NCBI RefSeq assembly: GCF_900170035.1
Contig: NZ_LT828541.1
Coordinates: 36,987 to 100,986 of the forward strand
Length of the DNA: 64,000 nucleotides
From: Desulfamplus magnetovallimortis
Lineage (GTDB): Bacteria > Desulfobacterota > Desulfobacteria > Desulfobacterales > Desulfobacteraceae
Direction of reading: 5' to 3'
Positions 35,007 through 44,242 of the stretch are shown here, piece by piece. Every line of letters begins with the position of its first letter. Position 1 is the stretch's first letter. Under the pieces are notes generated by a model. The model had not been told where the DNA came from. It ran no database searches and saw only the letters and a list, made by a program, of their open reading frames with translations. The position numbers and the translations under genes were made by a program.

Positions 35007-35852
35007 TTATTCATGTGCGGTTTCTTTGTTGGCTTCTTCTGCAGAAGCAGCATCTGATGAAGCTGTGTCTGCAACAGAAGATGATGAATCTTCTGCAGAA
35101 ACTGTACTTTCCACTGAAGCGTGTGCGCCATAACGCTCTCCCACACGATCCCTGTGGTTAATACCTATAACCGAAAATACCAGCAATGCCAGAAGTCCCA
35201 GCGCAAGAAAAAATATGGTCAGGCGTTTTTTCAACAATTTCAGCTTCTCTCTTGACTCCACAGGATTGTCGCCGGCAAACCATCCCCATTTCATACAAAG
35301 ACGGTAAAGGCCAATTGTTCCATGAAGCTCCACTGCAAAAAGCAGAATCAGATATAGTGGCCACATGCTGTGTGAAATAACCCTGTCAGCAGAAAGATAA
35401 GGGTCAATCTGACCAGGGTTGCTAAGCATCACAAAAAGATGCACTGAACCAAGGAAAAACATAATAAAAGCGGTCACAACCTGAATATACCACAGATTTG
35501 TATCTTCATGTTTCATCATACCCATCTGCTGCCTGAAAATGGCATGCTGTTTCCAGGATATGGGAAACTTTCTCACTCCAAGGGCAGCATGTATTATGAA
35601 GAGAGTCGAGACACCGGCCACAGCAAGAAAAACCGCCGCAGGAAATCCATGACCTGTGTCGGAAAGAAAAGAGAGCTCCATAAATTTTGCCACAAAATTA
35701 AAAGCACCCTTTCCAAGCAGAATACTTGCAACAAGCATCATGTGAACCCACATGAAAAGCCCCAGCACAAGACCTGTTCCGCTCTGAAGCAGATCAAGTC
35801 TGGCAGGAATCCTGCTCTTTTTAATCTTATCGTTTATTATCAAACGTTCCAT
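35007..35852 (-). CDS. frdC: Fumarate reductase/succinate dehydrogenase cytochrome b subunit
   Basis: Membrane anchor of 281 residues with five predicted helices (for example LVLGLFMWVHMMLVASILLG; VFLAVAGVSTLFIIHAALGV; FIMFFLGSVHLFVML; YLILLFAVELHGTIGLYRLC; FFLALGLLALLVFSVIGI). Conserved His residues in helices 1, 2, 3 and 4 fit the dihaem type-B cytochrome b of Wolinella. It exchanges electrons with menaquinone. After about residue 238 comes an unusual low-complexity acidic Ser/Ala-rich tail (SVADTASSDAASAEEANKE) that the family normally lacks. AAGGAGG precedes the ATG. Confidence 0.93.
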   Translation of the reverse strand: MERLIINDKIKKSRIPARLDLLQSGTGLVLGLFMWVHMMLVASILLGKGAFNFVAKFMELSFLSDTGHGFPAAVFLAVAGVSTLFIIHAALGVRKFPISWKQHAIFRQQMGMMKHEDTNLWYIQVVTAFIMFFLGSVHLFVMLSNPGQIDPYLSADRVISHSMWPLYLILLFAVELHGTIGLYRLCMKWGWFAGDNPVESREKLKLLKKRLTIFFLALGLLALLVFSVIGINHRDRVGERYGAHASVESTVSAEDSSSSVADTASSDAASAEEANKETAHE

Positions 35853-36303
35853 TTATCCTCCTTGACAAACAAAAGAGTCCCTATTGAACCAAAAGGGTGC
35901 AGACTCCCCCGAACCTGCACCATATCACCTAAGCAAACGGGCATTATTGCATATCAATAACCCCAATGGGCGCGCTTCATGACCACTTTACACTTTCTGA
36001 AACAAAACTACGTTTTTCAGGGTGTTTTCCCCAAAAAAGAGTAAAGTACTTTTGTGGATATATGAAGGATGCCCTCCAAGGCATGAAAATAAGAGCCATT
36101 CTCACTGCAAAGGAAGATATTTTACAAATGGTTTCATTTCCACTGAAGACTATCTTCTGTCATCATAAATTTTGATGTTAAGTTAACACCTTGTTTTTTT
36201 ACTCTCAGGGATTTAAGAATAAACCAATACCCTTTTAAAATCTCCCCTGTCGCTGCTCCATGAGTGGACAGAGGTGATCAGGGCAATTGTTTTTATTCCG
36301 AGT
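35853..36303. other. Intergenic region between sucD and frdC
   Basis: 451 bp. It holds a family H palindrome at 35968-36074 (GGGCGCGCTTCAT ... ATGAAGGATGCCC with inner TTTACACTTT and GAGTAAAGTAC) and a small family E hairpin at 36241-36275. A 69-codon frame at 35966-36175 lies entirely over the palindrome and is not a gene. The promoter of frdCAB is expected here. Confidence 0.55.
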
Positions 36304-37173
36304 CTAAAATACCTTTTTTGAGATCTCGCCGATCTCGCCGAGGTTTTCACATACATGGATGCCATTTGCCTTCATGGCTTCCACCTTGGCCTGCCCTGTA
36401 CCACTGCTGCCGCTTATGATGGCTCCTGCATGCCCCATCCGTCTTCCAGGAGGAGCGGTAAGTCCTGCAATGAACCCGACAACAGGTTTTGTTACATGGG
36501 CTTTGATATACTCAGCAGCCTTCTCTTCGGCATTTCCCCCGATCTCGCCAACCATGACAATCCCCCGGGTGTCTGGGTCTTTTTCAAAGGCTTCAAGTAC
36601 ATCAATAAAATTGGTACCATTTACTGGATCTCCGCCTATACCTATACAGGTGGTCTGCCCCAACCCCTGCTTTGTGAGCTGGTCAACAACCTCGTAGGTA
36701 AGGGTTCCGGATCTTGATACAACACCCACAGGCCCCCCGGCCATATGGATTTTGCCAGGCATGATTCCAATCTTACACTCCCCTGGCGTAATGATACCAG
36801 GGCAATTAGGTCCGATGAGACGACATTTTTTAGTGGCAAGAAAATGCTTTACCTTCAGCATATCCATCACAGGAATCCCTTCTGTGATTGCCACTATCAT
36901 ATCAACGCCTGCATCGGCTGCCTCCATGATGGCATCAGCACCAAAAGGAGGCGGCACAAAAATAAGGCTGGCATTGGCACCGGTTGCTTCAACAGCGTTT
37001 CGCACTGTATTGAAAACCGGAATTCCGTCCATATCCTGACCACCTTTGCCTGGAGTCACACCAGCCACAACATTTGTGCCATATTCCACACACTGTCTTG
37101 TATGAAACTGGCCTTCACGGCCAGTAATACCCTGTACAAGCAGTTTTGTCTCTTTGTTTACAAATATACTCAC
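36304..37173 (-). CDS. sucD: Succinyl-CoA synthetase alpha subunit
   Basis: Alpha subunit of 289 residues, carrying CoA binding and the phospho-histidine. N-terminal Rossmann part: [20 protein letters not shown]; then [38 protein letters not shown] and [17 protein letters not shown]; active His in [12 protein letters not shown] near the end. With SucC it converts succinyl-CoA to succinate with substrate-level ATP or GTP formation. The start is GTG with GGGGAGG five bases before it, 12 bp after the sucC stop. Confidence 0.96.
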   Translation of the reverse strand: MSIFVNKETKLLVQGITGREGQFHTRQCVEYGTNVVAGVTPGKGGQDMDGIPVFNTVRNAVEATGANASLIFVPPPFGADAIMEAADAGVDMIVAITEGIPVMDMLKVKHFLATKKCRLIGPNCPGIITPGECKIGIMPGKIHMAGGPVGVVSRSGTLTYEVVDQLTKQGLGQTTCIGIGGDPVNGTNFIDVLEAFEKDPDTRGIVMVGEIGGNAEEKAAEYIKAHVTKPVVGFIAGLTAPPGRRMGHAGAIISGSSGTGQAKVEAMKANGIHVCENLGEIGEISKKVF

Positions 37174-37185
37174 AACACCCTCCCC

Positions 37186-38343
37186 TTAAACGGCGGCTGC
37201 AACTTTGGCGGCTGCGTCCTTAAGATCAACTGCACTGGTGAGATTCAAGCCTGATTCAGCAAGAATCCGTTTACCCTCTTCCACATTGGTGCCTTCCATG
37301 CGAACCACAACCGGAATGTTAATACCGGTCTTTTTTGCAGCCTGCACAACACCTTCTGCAAAAACGTCACACCTCAGAATTCCGCCGAAGATATTGATAA
37401 GAACCGCCTTTACTTTCTGGTCCATAAGAATAATACGAAGGGCATTTTCAACCATCTCGGCTGTGGCTCCACCCCCTACATCCATGAAATTGGCAGGCTC
37501 AGCTCCGGCATTCTTGATTATATCCATGGTTGCCATGGCAAGGCCTGCTCCGTTAACGATATTTCCGACATTACCGTCAAGGTTGATGTAGTTGAGATTA
37601 AATTTTGAAGCTTCCACCTCCTGGGGATCCTCTTCGTCAAGATCACGCAAAGAGAGAAGATCCTTGTGGCGAAACATTGCATTGGAGTCAATATCCACCT
37701 TGGCATCCAGTGCAAGAACCTGATCATCCTCGGTGATAATAAGTGGATTTATCTCCACAAGGGAGCAGTCATTTTCAACAAAAAGGGTATAGAGCTGTTT
37801 GAGCATGGCCGAGAACTGTTTCATGGCTTTGGATGGAATGTCAAGCCCGAATGCAACATCCCGAAGCTGATAACCCTGGATTCCACAGAGAGGGTCAACA
37901 TATACTTTTATAATTTTTTCAGGAGTTTTAGAAGCAACTGCCTCAATGTCCATACCACCTTCACGACTGGCCATGATGACTATGCAGGCACTTTCCCTGT
38001 CAACAAGGAGACTTAAGTAAAGTTCACTTGCAATCTTCTGTCCTGCTTCCACAAGAATCTTTTTTACCTCTTTACCCTCAGGCCCTGTCTGGTGGGTCAC
38101 AAGGTTCATGCCCAGAATTTCATCAGTAAGGGTTCCAACTTCATCGTTAGATGCAGCAAGTTTTACCCCCCCGCCCTTTCCACGACCACCTGCGTGTATC
38201 TGAGCCTTGACAACCACGGGATAACCACCAAGACCGTCTGCAATCCCCTGTGCTTCATCCCTTGAGAATGCCACCTTTCCTTCAGGAACCGGTACACCGT
38301 ATTTTCTGAAGATCTCTTTTGCCTGGTATTCATGTACTTTCAT
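37186..38343 (-). CDS. sucC: Succinyl-CoA synthetase beta subunit
   Basis: Beta subunit of 385 residues with an ATP-grasp domain: [20 protein letters not shown] at the start, [70 protein letters not shown] and [17 protein letters not shown]. It works with SucD encoded just downstream. It lies between meaB and sucD on the same strand, within the methylmalonyl-CoA module. AAGG precedes the ATG. Two family C units lie just upstream of this gene. Confidence 0.96.
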   Translation of the reverse strand: MKVHEYQAKEIFRKYGVPVPEGKVAFSRDEAQGIADGLGGYPVVVKAQIHAGGRGKGGGVKLAASNDEVGTLTDEILGMNLVTHQTGPEGKEVKKILVEAGQKIASELYLSLLVDRESACIVIMASREGGMDIEAVASKTPEKIIKVYVDPLCGIQGYQLRDVAFGLDIPSKAMKQFSAMLKQLYTLFVENDCSLVEINPLIITEDDQVLALDAKVDIDSNAMFRHKDLLSLRDLDEEDPQEVEASKFNLNYINLDGNVGNIVNGAGLAMATMDIIKNAGAEPANFMDVGGGATAEMVENALRIILMDQKVKAVLINIFGGILRCDVFAEGVVQAAKKTGINIPVVVRMEGTNVEEGKRILAESGLNLTSAVDLKDAAAKVAAAV

Positions 38344-38364
38344 AACTCATCCTTAAAAAAGACT

Positions 38365-38496
38365 GAACGGACATGACTGCGATGCAGCCCCTCCCCAAAG
38401 AAAATTGGAAAGTTGTATCCATTTCCACGGTAAACAAACATGGCGGACGTTCCGCCACCCCCGAATATGAAAATTTGTATCCATTTTCACGGTAAA
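38365..38496 (+). repeat. Family C double element, copies C3a and C3b
   Basis: Two units between meaB and sucC. The first has GACTGCGATGCAG and CCATTTCCACGGTAAAC; the second has GGCGGACGTTCCGCC, CACCCCCGAATATG and ATCCATTTTCACGGTAAA. Unlike the other copies it reads on the strand opposite to the neighbouring genes. Confidence 0.7.
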
Positions 38497-38513
38497 AAAA
38501 TAATGCCATATGA

Positions 38514-39662
38514 TTACAATGATAAAAAATATGAAAGCAGCTTTTCAGCTGCTGAAGTAGGTGATAGTCGCTGCTCCCTGACATCGTGAGTCATTTCCGG
38601 CAGATGGGCAATCACCTGTTGGTTTTCCTTAAAAGATGCCTTTAAACCTTCATCAATAAGATGCCACATCCAGTCAATGGCCTGCTTTTTTCTCCTCTGT
38701 TCAAACTCTCCACTTGCCTTCATCTTATTGCGATGCTCAAGTACTGTTTCCCATACTTTATCTGTACCACCTGCAACAACCGAGCTGCATGTCAAAACAG
38801 GGGGTCTCCAGGTTGGGGACTCAGGTGTTACCATGTGCATGGCAATCTCATACTCCTGACGCGCTATATCTGCTCTTTTCAGGTTGTCTCCGTCTGCCTT
38901 GTTAATTGCAATGGCATCGGCAACCTCAAGGATACCTTTTTTAATGCCCTGAAGCTCATCTCCTGCACCTGCTATCATGAGAGCAAGAAAAAAATCCACC
39001 ATTGTTGCTACAGTTATCTCTGATTGCCCTACTCCAACAGTTTCAACAAGAATCACATCATATCCGGCAGCTTCACAAACAAGCATCATCTCCCTTGTGC
39101 GTGCGGCAACGCCTCCAAGTGTCTCACCAGATGGAGATGGGCGGATAAATGCCCCCGGATGTGATGAGAGCTTTTCCATTCGGGTCTTATCTCCCAGAAT
39201 GCTGCCGCCGCTTCTCCTGCTTGAAGGATCAACCGCAAGCACTGCAACACGATGCCCCTTGTCAGCAAGCGAGAGACCAAGGCTTTCAACAAAGGTGCTT
39301 TTACCCACACCAGGCACACCTGTAATACCAAGGCGAACAGCCTTTCCGGTGTGGGGCAGCAACATATCAAGAACATCACCTGCCATGCGTCTGTGGAGAG
39401 GCAGAAGACTCTCCACAAGGGTCATGGTTTTTGCAATTATCCGACGATTTCCAGCAAGAACACCTTCCACATATTGCTGAACCTTATGATTTCCGGTGAT
39501 AACAACATCTGCATCCTGCTGAACCTCATGATTTCCCGCGATAACACCTCCTGAACCTTGCTGAGTCCCATGATGTTCACTGATAACGCAGTCTGTATCT
39601 TTCTGAATCTTATGACTTACGATGATAACTTCATCTGCATCCTGCTTCTGATATAAACCCAT
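38514..39662 (-). CDS. meaB: MeaB/ArgK G-protein chaperone with N-terminal 14-residue repeats
   Basis: GTPase of 382 residues that protects and reloads methylmalonyl-CoA mutase with its B12 cofactor. Motifs: P-loop GVPGVGKSTFVESLG, VAVLAVDPSSRRSGGSILGD, VETVGVGQSE and the base-recognition NKAD. The start overlaps the mcm stop in TGATG, so translation is coupled. Residues 3-72 consist of five imperfect 14-residue units (for example HEVQQDADVVITGN and HKVQQYVEGVLAGN); only the last matches the normal family start. The C-terminal dimerisation part is intact. It lies directly downstream of the mutase, its known partner. Confidence 0.94.
   Translation of the reverse strand: MGLYQKQDADEVIIVSHKIQKDTDCVISEHHGTQQGSGGVIAGNHEVQQDADVVITGNHKVQQYVEGVLAGNRRIIAKTMTLVESLLPLHRRMAGDVLDMLLPHTGKAVRLGITGVPGVGKSTFVESLGLSLADKGHRVAVLAVDPSSRRSGGSILGDKTRMEKLSSHPGAFIRPSPSGETLGGVAARTREMMLVCEAAGYDVILVETVGVGQSEITVATMVDFFLALMIAGAGDELQGIKKGILEVADAIAINKADGDNLKRADIARQEYEIAMHMVTPESPTWRPPVLTCSSVVAGGTDKVWETVLEHRNKMKASGEFEQRRKKQAIDWMWHLIDEGLKASFKENQQVIAHLPEMTHDVREQRLSPTSAAEKLLSYFLSL
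39447..39656 (-). repeat. 42-bp tandem repeat (five units) inside meaB
   Basis: Five imperfect 42-bp units in frame; on the plus strand units begin like ttgctgaaccttatgatttc or ctgctgaacctcatgatttc. They encode five 14-residue peptides at the MeaB N-terminus. Divergence rises away from the meaB core. Confidence 0.85.
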
Positions 39663-41785
39663 CACGCACCAATTACATTCAGGGTCCTGTTGGCAGATTC
39701 TGTTACCACTGTACCTGGTCCAAAAATGTCAGACGCACCTGCGGATTTAAGAAATTCATAATCCCCGGGTGGAATGATCCCTCCAACCACCACACGAATA
39801 TCCTCTGCACCCTCTTTTTTAAGAGCAGCAACAAGAGCGGGAACAAGGGTCTTGTGACCGGCAGCAAGGCTTGATACTCCAACAACATGAACATCGTTTT
39901 CCACAGCCATGCGTGCTGCTTCATCAGGTGTCTGAAACATGGGGCTTATATCAACATCAAATCCAAAATCAGCATAGGCAGTTGCAATAACCTTTACTCC
40001 TCGATCATGGCCATCCTGTCCCATCTTGGTAAGAAGTATTCTTGGCCTTCGTCCGGTTTTAGCCTGAAAATCAGAAGTTCTTTTTCTAAGTGACTCAAGT
40101 ATCTCAGAGTCACCAAATTCAGATGCATATACACCAGATATACACTGGGTGGTCGCCACAAATCTGCCAAAAACTTTTTCCATGGCATCGGAAACCTCAC
40201 CAACTGTTGCCCTTGCCCGAACAGCCTTGATGCATGCAGCAAGAAGATTATCGCTTCCGGCAGCAGCCTTTGTAACATTTTCAAGAGCCTCGGCAACAAC
40301 CCCTTTGTCCCTCTTTGCCTTGATATCCACAAGACGTGCTATCTGCTCCTCCCTGACAGCATCGGAGACCTCAAGAACCTCAATGGGTGGTTCATCCTCA
40401 ATGGTATATTTATTGACACCAACAATGACATCCTTGCCCTGGTCAATACGTGCCTGGCGTCTTGCAGCAACCTCTTCAATTCGCATCTTTGGCATTCCGG
40501 TCTCAATGGCTTTTGCCATGCCGCCCAGATCATCAATCTCCTTTAATATCTTCCTTACTTCATCAACGATATTCTGGGTAAGGGTTTCAACATAGTAGGA
40601 ACCTGCAAGGGGATCAACAACGGAGCAGACCTTTGACTCTTCCTGGACAATTATTTGGGTATTTCTTGCAATCCTTGCAGATGTTTCTGTGGGAAGGCCT
40701 ACAGCTTCGTCAAATGAATTTGTATGCAGAGACTGGGTTCCGCCAAGAACCGCAGACATGCACTCAAGTGTGGTACGTATAATATTATTGTAGGGATCCT
40801 GCTGGGTCAGACTCCAGCCAGATGTCTGGCAGTGGGTTCTGAGCATTTTGGATTTTGGATTTTTGGGATTAAACTGCGACATAAGCTCTGCCCAGAGAAA
40901 TCTTGCTGCCCTAAGCATGGCAATATCCATGAAAAAGTTCATTCCAATACCAAAGAAGAAAGAGAGGCGCGGAGCAAATGCATCAACATCAAGACCTGCA
41001 GCAATGGCAGCCTTGACATACTCAATGCCGTCAGCCAGGGTAAAGGCGGTCTGAAGAACAGAATCGGCGCCTGCCTCCATCATATGATAACCACTTATGC
41101 TCACTGTGTTGAATTTTGGCATATTTTCGGAACAATATCCGATAATATCAGCTATTATCCGCATGGATGGAGTTGGTGGATAGATATAGGTATTACGTGT
41201 CAGATACTCTTTGAGAATATCGTTCTGGATGGTTCCTGTTAGCTGCTCCTGCTTTACACCCTGCTCCTCTGCTGCAACAATGTATCCTGCAAGAATAGGC
41301 AGAACAGCTCCGTTCATTGTCATGGATACAGACATTTTATCAAGTGGGATCTGATCAAAAAGGATTTTCATATCCTCCACAGAATCCACAGCAACACCTG
41401 CTTTTCCAACATCCCCGAATACCCTGGGGTGATCAGAATCATATCCGCGATGGGTTGCCAGATCAAAGGCCACTGAAAGCCCCTTTTGTCCTGCTGCAAG
41501 GTTCTTGCGATAAAAGGCGTTGGACTCTTTTGCTGTTGAAAATCCCGCATATTGTCGTATTGTCCATGGACGCCCTGCATACATGGTGGCCTTGGGGCCT
41601 CTTACAAAAGGCTCCACTCCCGGAAGGGTGTCCACAAACTCAACATTTTTCAGATCCTCGGCAGTATAAATGGGCTTTATCGTGATTCCTTCAGGGGTAT
41701 CCTTATAAAGGGATTCCAGGGGTTTTCCCCGAAGTTCCTTTGTTGCCATCTCCTTCCAGACATTCAAATCAGACTTCTGCGACAT
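39662..41785 (-). CDS. mcm: Methylmalonyl-CoA mutase
   Basis: Coenzyme B12-dependent mutase of 707 residues that interconverts methylmalonyl-CoA and succinyl-CoA. The N-terminal TIM barrel has [40 protein letters not shown] and [17 protein letters not shown]. The C-terminal cobalamin-binding domain has the base-off motif [13 protein letters not shown] and later [15 protein letters not shown]. It is the catalytic-chain length (no separate small subunit is seen). I use the ATG at 41785, seven bases after GAGGAG, rather than the upstream GTG. meaB overlaps its stop. Confidence 0.96.
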   Translation of the reverse strand: MSQKSDLNVWKEMATKELRGKPLESLYKDTPEGITIKPIYTAEDLKNVEFVDTLPGVEPFVRGPKATMYAGRPWTIRQYAGFSTAKESNAFYRKNLAAGQKGLSVAFDLATHRGYDSDHPRVFGDVGKAGVAVDSVEDMKILFDQIPLDKMSVSMTMNGAVLPILAGYIVAAEEQGVKQEQLTGTIQNDILKEYLTRNTYIYPPTPSMRIIADIIGYCSENMPKFNTVSISGYHMMEAGADSVLQTAFTLADGIEYVKAAIAAGLDVDAFAPRLSFFFGIGMNFFMDIAMLRAARFLWAELMSQFNPKNPKSKMLRTHCQTSGWSLTQQDPYNNIIRTTLECMSAVLGGTQSLHTNSFDEAVGLPTETSARIARNTQIIVQEESKVCSVVDPLAGSYYVETLTQNIVDEVRKILKEIDDLGGMAKAIETGMPKMRIEEVAARRQARIDQGKDVIVGVNKYTIEDEPPIEVLEVSDAVREEQIARLVDIKAKRDKGVVAEALENVTKAAAGSDNLLAACIKAVRARATVGEVSDAMEKVFGRFVATTQCISGVYASEFGDSEILESLRKRTSDFQAKTGRRPRILLTKMGQDGHDRGVKVIATAYADFGFDVDISPMFQTPDEAARMAVENDVHVVGVSSLAAGHKTLVPALVAALKKEGAEDIRVVVGGIIPPGDYEFLKSAGASDIFGPGTVVTESANRTLNVIGA

Positions 41786-41895
41786 TGGCACACTCCTCTT
41801 TATTCCGGCAGGTTATAATTTTAATTTTTTCTTTTCACCATTAATAATTTCAGGTAATTAGGACTTAAAAAGTTTTAAACTTAAAATTTTTACAG

Positions 41896-41974
41896 CTCAA
41901 GAGTCCTAACTTCTCAAATCCACCACCACATATTGTATTTTCAATTCTTTGAAAAATACTATCTGTGGTCTCCA
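41896..41974 (-). repeat. Family F palindrome, copy 2
   Basis: Reverse-complement relative of 3351-3430: CTCAAGAGTCCTAACTTCTC followed by ACCACATATTGTATTTTC and AAAATACTATCTGTGGT. It lies between mce and mcm. Confidence 0.55.
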
Positions 41975-42016
41975 TTTAGAGAACTTATGAGTAACGAGTT
42001 TTCAGGTTCATCAATC

Positions 42017-42421
42017 CTAATCTCTCTCGCAGAGTTCAACAAGAACTCCAGCCGTTGCCTTGGGATGCAGAAAAGCGATCTTTGCACCTCCTGCGCCCAT
42101 ACGGGGAGTTTCATCTATCAGGCGAATTCCTTTATCTTTAAGCTCCTGAAGGGCTTCTTCAATATTTTCAACCCTGAAGGCAATATGCTGAACCCCTTCC
42201 CCCTTCTTTTCAATATATTTTGCAACAGGACCATCCGGTGCAGTGGATTCAAGAAGTTCCACCTCACTTTCTCCCACCGGAAGAAATGCAGTTGTGACCT
42301 TCTGGGCTTCCACAGTTTCAGTGCCGGCAAACTCAAGTCCGAGTACATCAGTCCAGAATTCTTTACCGTCTTCAATGCTTTTTACAGCAATACCGAGATG
42401 ATCAATTTTTGTTACTTTCAC
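42017..42421 (-). CDS. mce: Methylmalonyl-CoA epimerase
   Basis: Vicinal-oxygen-chelate fold enzyme of 134 residues that interconverts the 2R and 2S forms of methylmalonyl-CoA. It starts KVTKIDHLGIAVKSIEDGKE (metal His in DHLGIAV), with GEGVQHIAFRVENIEEAL (second metal His) and the closing HPKATAGVLVELCERD (Glu ligand). The start is a GTG: a GGAGG site lies five bases before it, and that site overlaps the upstream ATG that would give a 12-codon longer protein's internal start. Length then matches the family. It leads the mcm-meaB cluster. Confidence 0.93.
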   Translation of the reverse strand: MKVTKIDHLGIAVKSIEDGKEFWTDVLGLEFAGTETVEAQKVTTAFLPVGESEVELLESTAPDGPVAKYIEKKGEGVQHIAFRVENIEEALQELKDKGIRLIDETPRMGAGGAKIAFLHPKATAGVLVELCERD

Positions 42422-42549
42422 GATTACCTCCATGTTCAAGCAGTTAATATACCCAAAGGTGACATCCATGACCGTTCAAGATTTATCAATTCAAAATTGA
42501 GATGTCAAAATTGTTTTCTGGAACTCTATAGATTCATTATCTCCTAAAT

Positions 42550-42785
42550 ACTCAAAATCGACATTTATAACATCTTGAGCCTTGTCAATACTGTCTGATT
42601 CAGGTTTTCCAAGATTAACAAAGATAAGGCAGGATCTATCCTGAACATCTTGTTTATCCTGGTTATCCTGGTTATCCTGGTTATCCTGGTTATCCTGATT
42701 CAGACAAATTCAGCAAATTCAGCAAATTCAGCAAATTCAGCAAATTCAGCAAATGAAAAAAAAGCAATAAGATGTCGATTTTGAG
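42550..42785 (-). mobile_element. Family A element, copy A7, with internal minisatellites
   Basis: Reverse orientation. Ends CTCAAAATCGACATT and TGTCGATTTTGAG, with perfect flanking repeats TAAATA (42544-42549 and 42786-42791). It is longer than other copies because the 9-bp words ctggttatc (about four to five times, 42656-42695) and attcagcaa (about six times, 42711-42760) are expanded. Confidence 0.85.
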
Positions 42786-42883
42786 TAAATAGCAAAAAAT
42801 ACTTCTTGCCAGGCATAAAAACATATAAGAAACATTGTTATCGTTATTTAATAAGCAGTTATAAGCGATCCCCACAAATAAGA

Positions 42884-43618
42884 TCAGTCACCGCCGGACA
42901 CTGTGATGCCGCACCAAACAATCTCAAAAAGCTCGTTGGCCTGGGCGGCAAGACTACCCTCACCACCTCTTTTAACCCACATGACAAACGAGCGCTGAAC
43001 AAGCCCCATCATAAAATCCAGCAAAATTCCTGCTCTCACTTTAGAATTCAGTACACCTTCCTCCTGCCCTTTTTTCAGAACATCAAGGTAAAGTGTAATC
43101 ATTTTCTTTTGTTCAAAAGTTTCATCTGCCATCCAGGTAGCCATGGGCAATGTCATAAAAATAATTCGTCCCAAATGAGGATTTCTCTCATAGTAATCCA
43201 GTTGCAACCAGAGCACCTTACGCAATTTTTCCTTTAGATTTTCAATACCCTGAAGATGATCCACAATACGCTCGGTAAGTTTGCTCAACCATATATCAAC
43301 AAAGGTAAACACCAACTGTTCCTTGCTTCCAAAATGCTTATAAATAGTACTGAAACTGACCCCGGCAGCCTTGGCAACATCCCGGATATTGGCTTTATGG
43401 AAATCGGAATTGGAAAAAATATCCAGAACAGCCTCTTCCAGCCGCTTACTTACCTCGGGACGCAGTGAGAGAGAGTCGTTTTTTGTAATATCTTTTTCAC
43501 TCACAATTTTTTGTCTGTTCTTGCTCGCAACCAAATTACAGGCACCCTTTAAAATAGACACATCAACAACAGAACATGCATCAACATAAAAATAATGTTT
43601 CACATGATTTTTAAACAC
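42884..43618 (-). CDS. TetR/AcrR family transcriptional regulator
   Basis: Protein of 244 residues. The DNA-binding domain at about 50-100 has ANIRDVAKAAGVSFSTIYKHF, the TetR helix-turn-helix, followed by a helical ligand domain (LREKLRKVLWLQLDYYERNP; FEQKKMITLYLDVLKKGQEE). The N-terminus used here is about 45 residues longer than usual; a TTG near LVASKNRQ would be an alternative start. It sits upstream of mce on the same strand and could control the methylmalonyl-CoA genes, as acyl-CoA-responsive TetR proteins do elsewhere (inference). Confidence 0.85.
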   Translation of the reverse strand: MFKNHVKHYFYVDACSVVDVSILKGACNLVASKNRQKIVSEKDITKNDSLSLRPEVSKRLEEAVLDIFSNSDFHKANIRDVAKAAGVSFSTIYKHFGSKEQLVFTFVDIWLSKLTERIVDHLQGIENLKEKLRKVLWLQLDYYERNPHLGRIIFMTLPMATWMADETFEQKKMITLYLDVLKKGQEEGVLNSKVRAGILLDFMMGLVQRSFVMWVKRGGEGSLAAQANELFEIVWCGITVSGGD

Positions 43619-43871
43619 AAAGCAATGATATTATTGATATAATTAACAAACATTCGGATAGATTTAAAAAATTGAGTAACAATGTTATTCAGTTCATTAC
43701 CACTCGAATCCCCACCTGTCAAGAGTTAAAATTGAATTCCCTTCATTTAAAAAATGACCCCGAAATAACTTAGCCTATCGTTAACCACCGTGGCTAACAA
43801 AGGAGATAGAGATAAAAGTTTCTTGAGCTTAAAATAAAATTGTTTTTTAGGCTTTAACATCATATAGTTAA

Positions 43872-44000
43872 CTCAAATTCGAAACCCATGACCTTTTGAG
43901 CATTGTCAACAGTGTCTGAATCAGGATGCCCAGGATTAACATGATAAGGCAGGATTCTCTATCCTGAACATCCTTTCTTCCTGATTCAGACAAATGCAAT
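43872..44000 (-). mobile_element. Family A element, copy A8 (one end missing)
   Basis: Starts CTCAAATTCGAAACCCATGA, keeps the inner arms GTGTCTGAATCAGGATGCCC and CCTGATTCAGACAAATGC, and lacks the second outer end. It lies in the 624-bp gap 43619-44242. Confidence 0.65.
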
Positions 44001-44020
44001 GAGTGTACCCTTTAATGAGT

Positions 44021-44103
44021 GTACCCTTTTTTGAATATCCGGAGTAAATTGTTGTCATGAAACCTCATCCCCCAGCCCCCTCTCCATGAGTGGAGAGGGG
44101 AAG
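44021..44103 (+). repeat. Family E element, copy E3
   Basis: Shares the left part (gtacccttttttgaatatcc and ggagtaaattgttgtcatga) with 17661-17746 and has the strong hairpin CCCCTCTCCATGAGTGGAGA with GGGG closing it. The bases gagtgtacccttt just before it are duplicated. Confidence 0.65.
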
Positions 44104-44161
44104 TTTTGAAGAAAGAAAAATGCCGGCTGACTAAAAAAAAAGCCGATTGCTGATACTTTAA

Positions 44162-44232
44162 CATAAAAGGGCATGATTGATTACGTATTAATCACCCCCA
44201 AATATAAAAATAATAGTCATTTTTACGGTAAA
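44162..44232 (+). repeat. Family C element, copy C4
   Basis: Contains ATTGATTACGTATTAATC as first stem, then CACCCCCAAATATAAAAATA and the tail TTTTTACGGTAAAA. It ends 10 bp before the ATG of the solute-binding protein gene. Confidence 0.65.
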
Positions 44233-44242
44233 AAAAGATAAA

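Noticed and set aside
35966-36175. 69-codon frame between sucD and frdC
   Set aside because: It is laid over a family H palindrome and has no ribosome site.
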